The notes under the pieces were generated by a model. That model had not been told where the DNA came from and did no database searches. It saw nothing but the letters and a program-made list of their open reading frames with translations. Shown here piece by piece: positions 7,660 to 16,100 of a DNA stretch of 38,695 nucleotides (position 1 is its first letter; each line of letters opens with the position of its first letter). The stretch covers positions 1 to 38,695 of IMG/VR virus record IMGVR_UViG_3300049855_000212, one strand, 5' to 3'. A program made the position numbers and the translations under genes. The stretch is from a virus.

Positions 7660-7806
7660 ATGACTGTTGCACAAACCAAAGCCGCCCGCCGGAAGATCAT
7701 GGCTCATTACGGCAAGAAGGGCAAATCCAGGAGCGTCCATGACGCCATCTACAACGAACGGAAGAAAGCCGAACGCGAAACCAAGGCCAAGGGGAAGAAG
7801 AAATGA
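7660..7806 (+). CDS. Small highly basic protein (48 aa)
   Basis: The frame starts with ATG after a strong AAGGAG site at a good distance and runs 48 residues to TGA, overlapping the next ATG. The product begins MTVAQTKAARRKIMAHYG and ends in a Lys-rich tail (KAKGKKK), with more than a third Lys/Arg. A nucleic-acid-binding role is plausible but not shown. A longer frame on the same strand (7667-7849) is a shadow of this gene and the next and has no ribosome site. Confidence 0.72.
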   Translation: MTVAQTKAARRKIMAHYGKKGKSRSVHDAIYNERKKAERETKAKGKKK

Positions 7807-7931
7807 AACTTGGCAAGACGTCCTACCAATCCATCCCACTCGCCCCTGAGGAAAAGGATGCGATAGTGGAAACACTCAAGGTATGTCAGCGTGCGTACGA
7901 AATCGCATGTCAACAGGAGAGGAAGCAATGA
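7803..7931 (+). CDS. Small hypothetical protein (42 aa)
   Basis: This is a 42-residue frame beginning MKLGKTSYQSIPLAPEEKD. It starts in an ATGA overlap with the 48-residue gene and ends in an ATGA overlap with the 69-residue gene. The purine-rich end of the upstream gene serves as ribosome site. The double overlap at both ends, which is the rule in this genome, is the main evidence that it is translated. One of the CCTGAGGAA repeats lies inside it (7845). Confidence 0.65.
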   Translation: MKLGKTSYQSIPLAPEEKDAIVETLKVCQRAYEIACQQERKQ

Positions 7932-8137
7932 GAAATCTACAAGATATCTGCGAGGATCTAATTATTGCTAAGGATGATTTGCGGTTCTGTGAACTTAGCG
8001 ATATACCAACTGGCTTTGACGCCCGTGTCGAGTCCCTGGTCACCTTGACAAGAATACGCGCCAAGATCCACGATCTGAACAATGAACTCAATGCCTGGAT
8101 CGTCGATCCAGAGCGCAAGGAAGGAACGAACAAATGA
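7928..8137 (+). CDS. Hypothetical acidic helical protein (69 aa)
   Basis: This 69-residue product begins MRNLQDICEDLIIAKDDL and is mostly helical by composition. The ATG at 7928 is chosen over an in-frame ATG 45 bases upstream because AGGAGAGG lies at the right distance and an ATGA overlap links it to the preceding small gene. The stop overlaps the next start in the same way. No family recognised. Confidence 0.68.
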   Translation: MRNLQDICEDLIIAKDDLRFCELSDIPTGFDARVESLVTLTRIRAKIHDLNNELNAWIVDPERKEGTNK

Positions 8138-8379
8138 AACACGCTAGCATTCTGAAACTATCCAAGGATTACGCCGACGCCCAGCTTGAGCGTCGCCAGA
8201 AGCACCAGGACAAGATGAACAGCCTCGAACGGATGCTGGAGCAAGTGACCGATGGCATCCGCCGTCGGGCCGTCGAAGACACCCAGAACTACGCCACCCT
8301 GTTCAATAACCTGATCAAGGAAGAGCAGGAGGCTATCAACAAGATCGACGCCACTCTCGCCTCTGAAGAGGAGGAATAA
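8134..8379 (+). CDS. Coiled-coil protein (81 aa)
   Basis: This 81-residue protein is nearly all charged helix: KDYADAQLERRQKHQDKMN continues with heptad-like Leu/Met spacing to about residue 60, ending in SEEEE. It is likely a homo-oligomerising coiled coil. It overlaps the previous gene by ATGA and is followed three bases later by the next gene, whose GAGGAGG ribosome site is provided by the Glu-rich tail. Role unknown. Confidence 0.7.
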   Translation: MKHASILKLSKDYADAQLERRQKHQDKMNSLERMLEQVTDGIRRRAVEDTQNYATLFNNLIKEEQEAINKIDATLASEEEE

Positions 8380-8382
8380 ATC

Positions 8383-8658
8383 ATGACCGAGGAAGAAGCC
8401 AATAGGAAGTGGTGCCCGGCCATCCGGCTGACTGCTGCTAATTTGGATTGGTGCACCAATAGAGGCGACAACCCAAAAGTGGATGGCTCAATCTTTTGCA
8501 TCGGCTCCGGCTGCATGGCGTGGCGGTGGTTTGAGCGGATCACCAATAAAGATGCGTTGGACCGGGAGCGCAATTCTTTCATGTCAATGCCGAAAGTGGT
8601 GGCAACCTACGAGAATACTGAACACGGTTACTGTGGACTAGCGGGGAAGGAGGAATAG
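8383..8658 (+). CDS. Conserved Cys/Trp-rich phage protein (91 aa)
   Basis: This 91-residue protein has the pattern EEEANRKWCP near the N-terminus, CIGSGCMAWRW in the middle and HGYCGLAGK near the end. It resembles a small phage protein family that I have seen in many tailed-phage genomes, of unknown function. The spaced cysteines (11, 24, 39, 44, 83) suggest metal binding. It has a strong GAGGAGG site and sits in the small-gene tail of the early operon. Confidence 0.72.
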   Translation: MTEEEANRKWCPAIRLTAANLDWCTNRGDNPKVDGSIFCIGSGCMAWRWFERITNKDALDRERNSFMSMPKVVATYENTEHGYCGLAGKEE

Positions 8659-8817
8659 ATGTTCAACCCGAACCTTTACCCTGAGCGCCACTCCGACTAT
8701 GACCCGCCCCCGCCTGAGGATGAACCACCCTCATCGATATCTCTCCTCAGGTTGGGGGCGTGGTTCGTACTGATCGCCGTAATCGCGGGCCTCGGCACCC
8801 TGCTGGCTACGCTATAG
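8659..8817 (+). CDS. Small membrane protein (52 aa)
   Basis: The ATG directly follows the stop of the preceding gene and has GGAGG six bases upstream. The 52-residue product has a Pro/Asp/Glu-rich N-terminal half (DYDPPPPEDEPP) and one clear membrane segment near the C-terminus, GAWFVLIAVIAGLGTLLATL, ending flush with the membrane. The negative N-terminus suggests it is outside and the tail inside, or a tail-anchored form. It may be an inner-membrane early effector. Function unknown. Confidence 0.68.
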   Translation: MFNPNLYPERHSDYDPPPPEDEPPSSISLLRLGAWFVLIAVIAGLGTLLATL

Positions 8818-8826
8818 GATGACGCC

Positions 8827-9147
8827 ATGAGCAAGTATCGCAAGAAACCCGTTGTAATTGAAGCGTGTCAACTCCCCAAGGCTGGCGAGGATAACGTAGA
8901 CGATTTCATATTGTGGGCCGATGAACATGGCCTGCCCTACAACAGCGACCGAAACGAGGGTATTTCAATTGAAACCCTCGAAGGAACCATGCGCGGCGAT
9001 CCGGGTGACTGGATCATCAAAGGGGTGAATGGGGAATTTTACCCATGCAAGCCCGACATTTTCGCTAAGACCTATGATCCTGTGGAAGCTGACAAAATGG
9101 AAAAGGAAATATCACCAGCCGAATTTTATTTTCTAATCATGGAATAA
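8827..9147 (+). CDS. Conserved phage protein, PGDWIIKGV family (106 aa)
   Basis: This 106-residue protein opens MSKYRKKPVVIEA and contains PGDWIIKGVNGEFYPCKPD. Both blocks are typical of a widespread small phage protein family of unknown function. It is the last gene of the plus-strand early region. It ends a few bases before the terminator hairpin that separates it from the convergent late operon. The start is the ATG at 8827; only a GGATGACGCC stretch precedes it as ribosome site. Confidence 0.82.
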   Translation: MSKYRKKPVVIEACQLPKAGEDNVDDFILWADEHGLPYNSDRNEGISIETLEGTMRGDPGDWIIKGVNGEFYPCKPDIFAKTYDPVEADKMEKEISPAEFYFLIME

Positions 9148-9170
9148 AAAGACCCCGCATTGCTGCGGGG
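9145..9170 (-). terminator. Intrinsic terminator of the late (minus-strand) operon
   Basis: CCCCGCA (9153-9159) pairs with TGCGGGG (9164-9170) around a TTGC loop. On the minus strand the hairpin is followed by T-C-TTTTT (complement of 9145-9152), the classical layout. On the plus strand no T run follows, so stopping of early transcription here would be weaker. Confidence 0.88.
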
Positions 9171-9237
9171 CCAAGTTTGGTGAGTAGTAGTCAAACAGAT
9201 GAAGCGTAAGCAAGGCGCTCCATCGGGTGTATTCCCC

Positions 9238-9585
9238 TCACGGGGAATTGGTGTTCCTCAACTTCTCGCGCAGAGCATAACCCATGAGCGGCCAACACTG
9301 ACGGATGGCGTCCTCGTGGGCGAATTTCATGCCGAGTTCGGCGTTAAAATTCTGCTCGTCAGCCGGAGCCGCCTTGCCGATCACCGTGAAGCCGTTCTTG
9401 AGAACGAGCACGCACACGGTCAGCACAGAAAGACTCTTCCCATGGGGAATGTCGCCGGCAAACACGCTGCCGTTGATCCAGTACTGCTCGGCAATATTGG
9501 CGTAAATGTCGTCCAGCCTCACCCTGGTATTGGGAGATACAACCACGGCGGCGGAGGCGTTTTCGGTTTCTTGCAGGCCAGTCAT
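9238..9585 (-). CDS. N4 gp49 / Sf6 gp66 family protein
   Basis: This 116-residue protein has the family pattern RVRLDDIYANIAEQYWING, then TVCVLVLKNGFTVIGKAA, NFNAELGMKFAHEDAI and CWPLMGYALREKL. It matches the N4 Gp49/Sf6 gene 66 family of small phage proteins of unknown function. The start MTGLQ is preferred over longer forms because AAGGA lies eight bases upstream. The long N-terminal extension in the same frame is Pro/Arg-rich and atypical. It is the last gene of the late operon, next to the lysis genes. Confidence 0.82.
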   Translation of the reverse strand: MTGLQETENASAAVVVSPNTRVRLDDIYANIAEQYWINGSVFAGDIPHGKSLSVLTVCVLVLKNGFTVIGKAAPADEQNFNAELGMKFAHEDAIRQCWPLMGYALREKLRNTNSP

Positions 9586-9637
9586 TGTCAGCATCCTTTT
9601 CTGACATAATACCATGAGTCCGTCATGGCGCGGTAGA

Positions 9638-9814
9638 TCAGCATTTGTTGGGAGAATTCTCCCAATTGCCGCACACGGTCCGCTCGGTGGTGGAGATACC
9701 ACTCCCCTCGCCGGTCGGCCACTTGACCATCTTCTGCCCAACCGGACTCATTCCGAGGGCGACGGCGCCGAGCAGCAAGGCGACGATAACCGTAACAGGT
9801 TCATAGAGTTTCAT
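9638..9814 (-). CDS. Small single-pass membrane protein in the lysis cluster (58 aa)
   Basis: The start at 9814 has a strong AAGGAG site. The product begins MKLYEPVTVIVALLLGAVAL, a short N-terminal membrane segment followed by about 30 polar residues with two cysteines. It lies right after the holin candidate and before the gp49-like gene, so a lysis role such as spanin or antiholin is possible. There is no lipobox and no long periplasmic coiled coil, so a standard spanin is not supported. Confidence 0.68.
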   Translation of the reverse strand: MKLYEPVTVIVALLLGAVALGMSPVGQKMVKWPTGEGSGISTTERTVCGNWENSPNKC

Positions 9815-9815
9815 A

Positions 9816-10055
9816 TCATTCTCCTTTAGAAGGCGGGGGTGGCTGGCGACCTGAGAAGGCAAGTGCCACAGCCATGCCCCCTGTTAGTAATTCGAATAGG
9901 CTCGGAGTCAGTTCCTTGCACGACCCGATGGGAAACGGTCCAAAGATCATCCCAGCAGCGCACACCCCGAACGCCATATACGAAAAGACAATCTGTGCCC
10001 AGATAATCGAGGCTATGAGCCAGAATGCCGCCCTGACTGGGTCAAAGTCACGCAT
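9816..10055 (-). CDS. Putative holin (two to three membrane segments)
   Basis: Taking ATG at 10055, the product is 79 residues: a short charged start (MRDFDPVRA), hydrophobic stretches at about 9-27 and 27-45, another at about 52-68, and a Pro/Lys/Glu tail. It overlaps the end of the lysozyme gene by eight bases, and the lysozyme has no signal sequence of its own, so a pore-forming holin is expected nearby. An upstream in-frame ATG at 10076 would add seven residues (dual starts are known in holins), but its AAGG is directly adjacent to the ATG. Identity rests on topology and position. Confidence 0.6.
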   Translation of the reverse strand: MRDFDPVRAAFWLIASIIWAQIVFSYMAFGVCAAGMIFGPFPIGSCKELTPSLFELLTGGMAVALAFSGRQPPPPSKGE

Positions 10056-10500
10056 CGAGAAACACCGAGCGTTCATCCTTACGCCGGTTTGTAAGGCCCT
10101 TCATCACCTTGCCGTTGGCTCTATTCCACTTGAGGAAGGCATCTGCGGCGGCTTGAGTGTTCCCCTTGTTGAACTCCCGTACAACGGTCGAGCTGCGAAA
10201 ATTCCCAGGTCCTATGTTCCAGCACAAACTGACCATAGCATCGAACTGTTCTTGTGTCGGCTCTCTTTTCAGGGCGCCCAGCACGGCTTCCTCGTAGGGC
10301 ACTAATCCAGCAGACAACCAGTCATCGGCTTGTTGCTGACTAATCGTCATACCCTTGTAAATAGTTCCTAGACCCGCTGCCGTGGTTATACCATATCCGA
10401 TGGTCCACGGTTCCCCACCGGTCGCTGGGTCTGGGTAAGCTGTTAGCTTACACCCCTCCCAGCGTCGAATCAGCCCGTACCCTGCCTTTCCTGTTTTCAC
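10048..10500 (-). CDS. Endolysin, GH24 lysozyme
   Basis: This T4-type/lambdoid phage lysozyme cleaves the MurNAc-GlcNAc bond of peptidoglycan at lysis. With the GTG start at 10500 it is 150 residues. The catalytic triad is Glu15 (RRWEGCKLTAY), Asp24 (YPDPATGGEP) and Thr33 (WTIGYG). The GTG is chosen because GAGG lies eight bases upstream and GTGA overlaps the tail gene stop. An ATG nine codons upstream, inside that gene, is possible. No signal or SAR helix is visible, so export needs the holin. Confidence 0.92.
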   Translation of the reverse strand: MKTGKAGYGLIRRWEGCKLTAYPDPATGGEPWTIGYGITTAAGLGTIYKGMTISQQQADDWLSAGLVPYEEAVLGALKREPTQEQFDAMVSLCWNIGPGNFRSSTVVREFNKGNTQAAADAFLKWNRANGKVMKGLTNRRKDERSVFLDA

Positions 10501-11678
10501 TTGAAAGCCCTCACCATTACGCTCCATTCGGCTTTGGTGATTGTGCTCATTCCGACCCCCGCCTTATCCATCAGGAAAATAGTGGGCGTGCAGGACAGGT
10601 AGATATTCGTAGCGTCCGCTGAAAGGGAGAAACCTGCTTCTGCTCCCGCATTGACTTCCGTTCCCTGAACGTATACCACATCATTGGCAGCGTAACCCAG
10701 ATTGGCTACGATGCACTTCAGAGCAACAGAAAGCCTAGAAGGAACTGCGCCAAGACCATGAGCCTGAATAGCTTGAGCAACAGGGAAAGTCATGGTGAAA
10801 TCAACGTATTCTGCCGGTATAGTGCTAGACTGATACGATACCAGCCGGAAAACATCCCCTGTGTCGTACACAAATAGCGCCACGTCGTTCGTCTTGGCAG
10901 CGATGTCCTTGCCGCCCGGCAACGCGAGCAACGGGCCGTTCTTGATTGTGATATTATTGTCGTTAAACACGAGGGTGAACCGACGGCCCTTGGACGAGGT
11001 CTGCGTGAACACGATAGAAGTCATATTCTGCGCAGCCGCCGAAGACACGTGGAAATGCCCGCCCTTGGCCAGCGTCAGTGTGCTGGCAGCTAAGGTGACA
11101 TTTGCGCCAATCTCCCATAGCGCCGAGACGGTTTGCACATCAGTAACCAGGTGGTTGGATGCGGGCAAGCTTTCCAGCACCTGTTCCAGCGTGGCTAGCT
11201 TGACTGAGCCGTACACGGTCTCCGACGCATTGACCAGCGCCTGCGGCGCATTCAGCAAGATGAACTGATCCCCAGAGACGTTGTATACCACTTCGACCGG
11301 GAAGCCCAGCTGGATGTCCCCGGCGACCAGTTCAACCGCAGCCCCGCCTGTCACCTTGCGAATACGCTTGTTGCCGAGCGCGTTGATGTTCAGGTTCGGG
11401 CTAGCGTTGCTGTCAATGTGCGGGACCCACATGAACCGCTGACCGGCATACAGGGCGTCCGGGTTAACGGCATACGTCAACACGTAATTGGTGGCTGAGC
11501 CTGTTGAGTTGATCGTCGCGTTGATCTGGTCGGCCCACCGCTTGATGGCCCCCATCACCGCTCGCGCCGCGTTGTTCAACTGGTTCGCAGGCATGAACTC
11601 CGGGAAGCTCGGCATCTGGGCCGAGTTGTTATTCGCGTCGATCTCATTCCAGACGAGCGGATTTAGAATGTCGGCCAT
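10497..11678 (-). CDS. Tail fibre/spike-like structural protein
   Basis: This 393-residue protein has an N-terminal region typical of phage receptor-binding or tail proteins: PEFMPANQLNNAARAVMGAI, then TNYVLTYAVNP, FMWVPHIDSNASPNLNINAL and QLGFPVEVVYN. That pattern of residues 1-150 is often found at the virion-attachment end of podovirus fibres. The rest is beta-rich with Gly, Asn, Thr and Val, and it ends in a compact domain. It sits between the ejection-type proteins and the lysozyme. Good GAGG ribosome site. The exact role (fibre or spike base) is inferred. Confidence 0.7.
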   Translation of the reverse strand: MADILNPLVWNEIDANNNSAQMPSFPEFMPANQLNNAARAVMGAIKRWADQINATINSTGSATNYVLTYAVNPDALYAGQRFMWVPHIDSNASPNLNINALGNKRIRKVTGGAAVELVAGDIQLGFPVEVVYNVSGDQFILLNAPQALVNASETVYGSVKLATLEQVLESLPASNHLVTDVQTVSALWEIGANVTLAASTLTLAKGGHFHVSSAAAQNMTSIVFTQTSSKGRRFTLVFNDNNITIKNGPLLALPGGKDIAAKTNDVALFVYDTGDVFRLVSYQSSTIPAEYVDFTMTFPVAQAIQAHGLGAVPSRLSVALKCIVANLGYAANDVVYVQGTEVNAGAEAGFSLSADATNIYLSCTPTIFLMDKAGVGMSTITKAEWSVMVRAFK

Positions 11679-11680
11679 GA

Positions 11681-13690
11681 CTATTCCTCTTGAGCAAGTT
11701 CGTTGGCGTATTGTCCGAATAGCGCATTCACAGGGAGACGCTTCTTAAGTCGTTTCTCCCATATCGACGGTGGCAGTTTAGTGGGGATTTTCTGACCAAG
11801 AAGCAGGTTCATGCGATGGGGTGCCTGCTTCTCAAGAGTCTTGGCCATAGCCTTCTCTGCGGCTTTGCGAACCATTGGAATAGAGAACGCTGCAGCGCCG
11901 GAGAGTACGCTGGGAAGTGACCCAGAATACAGTCCACTACCCATACTGATAAGTCCACCACCGCCTAGACCATAGGTCATAAGTGCCTCAGATAGATTGG
12001 ACGAGTTGCTCAGTACTTTCTTGTTAGTCTGAGCGAATTTCTGTGCATTTACCAGCATACGCTCTATCTGAGGTGCATCTGGCCCGTACACAGATTTGAT
12101 GGCCTGTTTGCCCGCAGGAGTGTGCATGCGCTTGATAGCCGGCCCCGTGGGGTTACTAAATACCCTTTCCCTCAGGGCGGCAGCATAACCCTGCTTCTGG
12201 GGAATCTGAAAGTCTCCCGGCGTCTTGCCCGCTTCCGCTACCTGAGGAAGATCTATGGTGCGGTCGGTTAGCATTGCTCCACGATCGATGGCATCGATGG
12301 TCTGGCCTTCTTTTGCACGCAGCTCACGAGCCTTGCGATAGGCCGGGCTTTGGATCACTTCGTCCATGCGGTTAGTGAGGTCTGTATATAGCTGAGTTAG
12401 TGGTGCCTCGAGAGGGTCACCTTTACGCTTAGCTGTCTCCAGTTCATATTTAAGTATCTTTCTGGTTTCATCGAGATGCGCAAAAGTGCTGTTGACCGTG
12501 CGATCCTGATTGGTCTTCCAGTTCTGCATATTGCTATGCGACTGTATCCAGGCTTTCATGCCAGCAGGAGTGTCGAGAATGTCTTCGAAGCCATCGGGAA
12601 GATTGGGTCCACGAGAGCCAGCAGAAGCTGGTACGTTCATTGACATAGCCGCGTTGGCTTTTTCGGCCTCATTGTATAGCGGACGGTACTGAGGCGAATA
12701 CAGAGCATGCGCCTCGTCCTTCAGCTGCTGAACACTCTTTGCGCTAGTCCTTGGTATACCAGACAGATCTGAGATAGTCTGAGTGATGTTATAAGGCTGA
12801 AGCTCATCGCGGGGAACGAGATACTGTTCAGCCGCTATATTGGCAGCATCGGACCTCTTGTTGGCATCGCGAGCCATGCGCTGACCAGGTCTGCCGAGAA
12901 CATCGACCAGCGCCCCCTCTGAACCGATATTCGCCAGATCCGCCTGCGCCTGAGAAGGATTGGGAATTATATTGGCCACCGCCTGTTCCGCCCTCTTCTC
13001 AGGAGACAAGCGTGCATTTCTAGAGGCTCTGGCTACTAGAGCCGCGGCAAGTTGAGCGGGCTCAAGCACGACATTGCTAGCTAAACCACCGAGCCCTCCA
13101 GCAGCCATACCAGTTGCAATGTCCTGGTCATTGAAAAAAGCGTTGAGTCCGCCCCAGCCCGAACCCTCGAGACCAGCGATACCTGTGCGAGCAGCTAGAC
13201 CCTTGAGTCCTTGAATACCTGCAATTGCTGGTTTGTTCAGCGTTGAAAGTTTGCCTGGGCCCATTACATTGCCGACAACACTCGGTAGTTCTGCAGCTGG
13301 ACCGAGCCAATAATTGAGTCGTGCATCGCGCTTGTCGAATTCAGCTGGATCAGTCCCAGTTTGCTTGGCGAGCCAATCGGCTCCACCAACAGTTGCGCCA
13401 GATAGTCCCTTAGAAAGAAGATCCCCAGCAGCGGTAGTCGCCTTACTGTACCAAGGAGCGTCGCGAAATTCCTTGGCGTAGGACTCGCGCAGATCTTGGG
13501 CCTTAGCTTCAGCTTCGGCTTCGGGTGACATGGGCAAGGGGGTATTAAGGGCCTTGTTGAGACTCAAGGCGGGGACTTGGGGTGTTCCGTCAAGCTCTCT
13601 GATACGCTTGGCAATAGCTTTAGCTGCTGGTACATCTCCAGCCGCATCCGCCTTCCGCAATTTGGCAAGTAGCTCTTCCCTGGTGGCCAT
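11681..13690 (-). CDS. Large internal virion / DNA ejection-type protein
   Basis: This 669-residue, Ala/Gly/Leu-rich protein starts MATREELLAKLRKADAAGD, a charged helix. It has long helical regions and two amphipathic Gly/Ala-rich hydrophobic stretches (about residues 175-225 and 585-630) that could span or disrupt a membrane. The size, composition and position after two other long helical proteins fit the large ejection protein of podoviruses (P22 gp16 or T7 gp15/16 role). No lytic transglycosylase motif was seen. It is followed by the tail fibre-like gene. Confidence 0.6.
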   Translation of the reverse strand: MATREELLAKLRKADAAGDVPAAKAIAKRIRELDGTPQVPALSLNKALNTPLPMSPEAEAEAKAQDLRESYAKEFRDAPWYSKATTAAGDLLSKGLSGATVGGADWLAKQTGTDPAEFDKRDARLNYWLGPAAELPSVVGNVMGPGKLSTLNKPAIAGIQGLKGLAARTGIAGLEGSGWGGLNAFFNDQDIATGMAAGGLGGLASNVVLEPAQLAAALVARASRNARLSPEKRAEQAVANIIPNPSQAQADLANIGSEGALVDVLGRPGQRMARDANKRSDAANIAAEQYLVPRDELQPYNITQTISDLSGIPRTSAKSVQQLKDEAHALYSPQYRPLYNEAEKANAAMSMNVPASAGSRGPNLPDGFEDILDTPAGMKAWIQSHSNMQNWKTNQDRTVNSTFAHLDETRKILKYELETAKRKGDPLEAPLTQLYTDLTNRMDEVIQSPAYRKARELRAKEGQTIDAIDRGAMLTDRTIDLPQVAEAGKTPGDFQIPQKQGYAAALRERVFSNPTGPAIKRMHTPAGKQAIKSVYGPDAPQIERMLVNAQKFAQTNKKVLSNSSNLSEALMTYGLGGGGLISMGSGLYSGSLPSVLSGAAAFSIPMVRKAAEKAMAKTLEKQAPHRMNLLLGQKIPTKLPPSIWEKRLKKRLPVNALFGQYANELAQEE

Positions 13691-13703
13691 ATTCGTTGTC
13701 CCA

Positions 13704-14915
13704 CTAGTACTTGTTAATCAGGGCGTCGTCTTCAGCAGTACTGGCATCCTGCCCGCTGTAGGTCTCCATGTAGGCCTTAAGGAGATTGGCCTTGCTCTTC
13801 GCCATAGCCTCCCTGAGCTTATTCATCTGTATTCTCACGGCTTCTTCACCCTGTGCACTGTCAAGGCTGGCAATGGCGTTCTTCAGTATCTCTTCTTCAT
13901 ACGTCACCATCTGACCGAAGCCAGTTGATCCAGTGGCTGATAGCTGTTTCAGAGCCGCCATCTGTCCTATGATCTGCTGATACCCGGCAGTCTTGATCTT
14001 CTGCCACGTAGTAGCAGCTTCACCCCAAGGAGCGTTCGGGAACATACCGCGGAGACCGTAGTTACCCTTGAGACCTGGATCATCAAGGATATCCACAAGA
14101 TTGGCATCGGCCGTATCAAGAGCCGTTATAGCTTCGGTCAAGCGCGCGGTCACAAGTGGCTTCTCGGCTTCGCGCTCAGCCTTCAGGGCACCTTTCTTCT
14201 TCAAATTCGCCTCTTCCTCAGGAGACTTGGCTATGGGCGTTCCCACCTGAGTTCCGGTACGATTGCCTAGCGGAACTAGCTCGGTTCCAGTATCACCATA
14301 GGTAACTCGCTGAGATAGCCTCCACTCTTTCGAATCAGGGAGTACGTTTTTGCCGTCCTTGCGAAGCTGAACTACTTGCGTTTGCGTGGGATCCTTGATA
14401 TTTTCATAAACGTAGCCAGTTCCGTAGTATTCAGGAGCAGTGGGGTTCTGGGCCTCCATCGCAGCCTTCTGTTTCGCCTGCTCGTTCTCGAAATACGCCT
14501 TGGCGTATAGATCCGGGTATGCCTTGGCCATGGCTTGGATTTCCGGCGGAGCCTGTGCCAATGCCGCATCCATAAAGGCCTTATGCTTGGCCTGCTCTCT
14601 TGCCGTCTTGGCGGCTTCACTCGATGTCTCGGCCATCTTCAGGTAGTCCTGGCCCCCTTGGTCCATGGCCTCGGCGCCCTTTCCAAATGCCTGTGCGAAC
14701 GGCGTAAGCGGCCCCTGCTTGAATCTCGTCGGCTCCTGAGAAAGGAGTGACATTCCCGCGCCCCGGAGTAGGGCACGGCGGCGCTCCTTGGCGTAAGCTT
14801 CAGGCGAATAGGACTCACCGAAGACGTTGCGGTACTGGGCATCCTGCATGGAATCAGGTCCGAACAAGCCGTTGGACGGGTTCAGTTTATTCATGAGGCC
14901 GTCGAAAACACCCAT
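13704..14915 (-). CDS. Internal virion / ejection-type protein (helical)
   Basis: This 403-residue protein is mostly charged helix, with long Ala/Glu/Lys-rich stretches at about 90-160 and 225-280 and a Gly-rich segment near 325. Its start (MGVFDGLMNKLNPSNG) and the block RRRALLRGAGMSLL resemble virion proteins carried inside podovirus heads. It has a strong AGGAG ribosome site and lies between the 250- and 669-residue genes of the same type. No enzymatic motif is recognised. Confidence 0.6.
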   Translation of the reverse strand: MGVFDGLMNKLNPSNGLFGPDSMQDAQYRNVFGESYSPEAYAKERRRALLRGAGMSLLSQEPTRFKQGPLTPFAQAFGKGAEAMDQGGQDYLKMAETSSEAAKTAREQAKHKAFMDAALAQAPPEIQAMAKAYPDLYAKAYFENEQAKQKAAMEAQNPTAPEYYGTGYVYENIKDPTQTQVVQLRKDGKNVLPDSKEWRLSQRVTYGDTGTELVPLGNRTGTQVGTPIAKSPEEEANLKKKGALKAEREAEKPLVTARLTEAITALDTADANLVDILDDPGLKGNYGLRGMFPNAPWGEAATTWQKIKTAGYQQIIGQMAALKQLSATGSTGFGQMVTYEEEILKNAIASLDSAQGEEAVRIQMNKLREAMAKSKANLLKAYMETYSGQDASTAEDDALINKY

Positions 14916-14925
14916 AGTGATTCTC

Positions 14926-15678
14926 CTAGAACAAGCTGAGGCCGGTCAATGCGCCGCCGAGTATCTGGCCGAATAGTCCGGGCTGCTGGTAGGGGGTGCT
15001 GGTAGAACTCGTGCCTCCCCAATTGCCGCCGATATTCTTCATGTAGTCTTGCAGCTTACTGTAGTCAAGGTTCTGGTAGTAATTGTAGCGACTAATTTTA
15101 TCGCCCAATTCAGCCTGCCCCAGCGCCTGCGTCTTATCACCCACCCGTGACAGCGCGTCAGCCCCGAAGTATCCGGCCTCGTTAAGACCCGGCGCCATCT
15201 GCGCTGCCTGCTGCATCCGGTCGAGACCCTGCCCGTATTGTTGAGAAGCATAGGGCGCATAGGCGTTAGTGAGTTCCTGCGCCGCCAAGCCTCCGGCCTG
15301 CTGCGATCCCTGCCGCCCGGCCATCATAGCCTGCGATTGCACAGCGGGCATGATCTTCGACTGGATATTCTGGAACACCTGATCATCGTAGGGGTTCGAG
15401 TTCAGGTACTTGCCGGTCAGGAAGTCAGTATTCGTGTTCTGGGCCTGTGTAACACCCTGCGACCCGGCGGACCCGGCATCGGCCTGATTTCGTACTATAC
15501 CGAACGCCGCTTCCTGATCCGGGCTGAACCCAGCCACGGTCGAACCAGGAAAATAGCTCGGTCCCTCTTTTTGCCACAGCTTCTTGGCTTGATCAAAGCC
15601 CTCCAGCACGAAGGGCATCTGCTTGGACCACGGCTCCGAGGTGTTTGTGGTAACCGACTCTTTTTGCTGTCCGCCCAT
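14926..15678 (-). CDS. Gln/Gly/Ala-rich virion protein, possible ejection protein
   Basis: This 250-residue protein is very rich in Gln, Gly, Ala, Tyr and Ser. Repeated Gln-rich helical stretches lie in the middle (QSQAMMAGRQGSQQAGGLAA). It ends with a short hydrophobic glycine-rich tail, GLFGQILGGALTGLSLF, which could insert into a membrane. This composition is typical of small ejection proteins (P22 gp7/gp20 role), and position supports it. It starts in a TGATG overlap with the preceding gene. Confidence 0.6.
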   Translation of the reverse strand: MGGQQKESVTTNTSEPWSKQMPFVLEGFDQAKKLWQKEGPSYFPGSTVAGFSPDQEAAFGIVRNQADAGSAGSQGVTQAQNTNTDFLTGKYLNSNPYDDQVFQNIQSKIMPAVQSQAMMAGRQGSQQAGGLAAQELTNAYAPYASQQYGQGLDRMQQAAQMAPGLNEAGYFGADALSRVGDKTQALGQAELGDKISRYNYYQNLDYSKLQDYMKNIGGNWGGTSSTSTPYQQPGLFGQILGGALTGLSLF

Positions 15679-16100
15679 CAGAGCACCTTTTCCATCTTAA
15701 CTTCTGCTGCCTTGTAGCCGTAGGGCTGCAGGAACCGCTCCCAGCCCATACGGCCCCGGTCTACTACAACCGAGTGATACTTGTTCTTGCGCGCCCAGTC
15801 TTCGATCTGATCGAGATACACTATCCAGTCATTTATGCCTCGACCAGCTAGGTATTGTATATTCAGGACGTTTTGCCCTTTCCTGAGGAAGGATTGTGTA
15901 ACGACGACGGCCTGGATTTCGTACGTCTCCTTGTTCACGGCAATGGTCAGCTGGGACTCGCCAGCAAATACTTGGCGACACAGCGAGTCTAGGCTATCCC
16001 CCGCCTTTCGCACAATTGGCGCAAGCATCGACGACGCCTTGTTCCACACGCTGGGAAGCTGTGGTGGTGTGACCGAGGTTATGGCAATAATGTTTGTCAT
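15678..16100 (-). CDS. GNAT-like small virion-cluster protein
   Basis: This 140-residue protein has the strand-helix layout of a GNAT-type acetyltransferase domain: LTIAVNKETYEIQAVVVTQ as central strands, LNIQYLAGRGI as the acetyl-CoA-loop strand, WARKNKYHSVVVDRGRMGWERFLQPYGYKA as the last helix-strand pair. GNAT-like proteins occur in virion gene clusters of T7-like podoviruses. The pyrophosphate-binding loop is not clear, so it may be non-enzymatic. It overlaps its upstream neighbour by ATGA. Function unknown. Confidence 0.55.
   Translation of the reverse strand: MTNIIAITSVTPPQLPSVWNKASSMLAPIVRKAGDSLDSLCRQVFAGESQLTIAVNKETYEIQAVVVTQSFLRKGQNVLNIQYLAGRGINDWIVYLDQIEDWARKNKYHSVVVDRGRMGWERFLQPYGYKAAEVKMEKVL

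Noticed and set aside
9638-9814. Outer-membrane spanin (Rz1-like)
   Set aside because: There is no lipobox cysteine after the hydrophobic start, so it is listed only as a small membrane protein.
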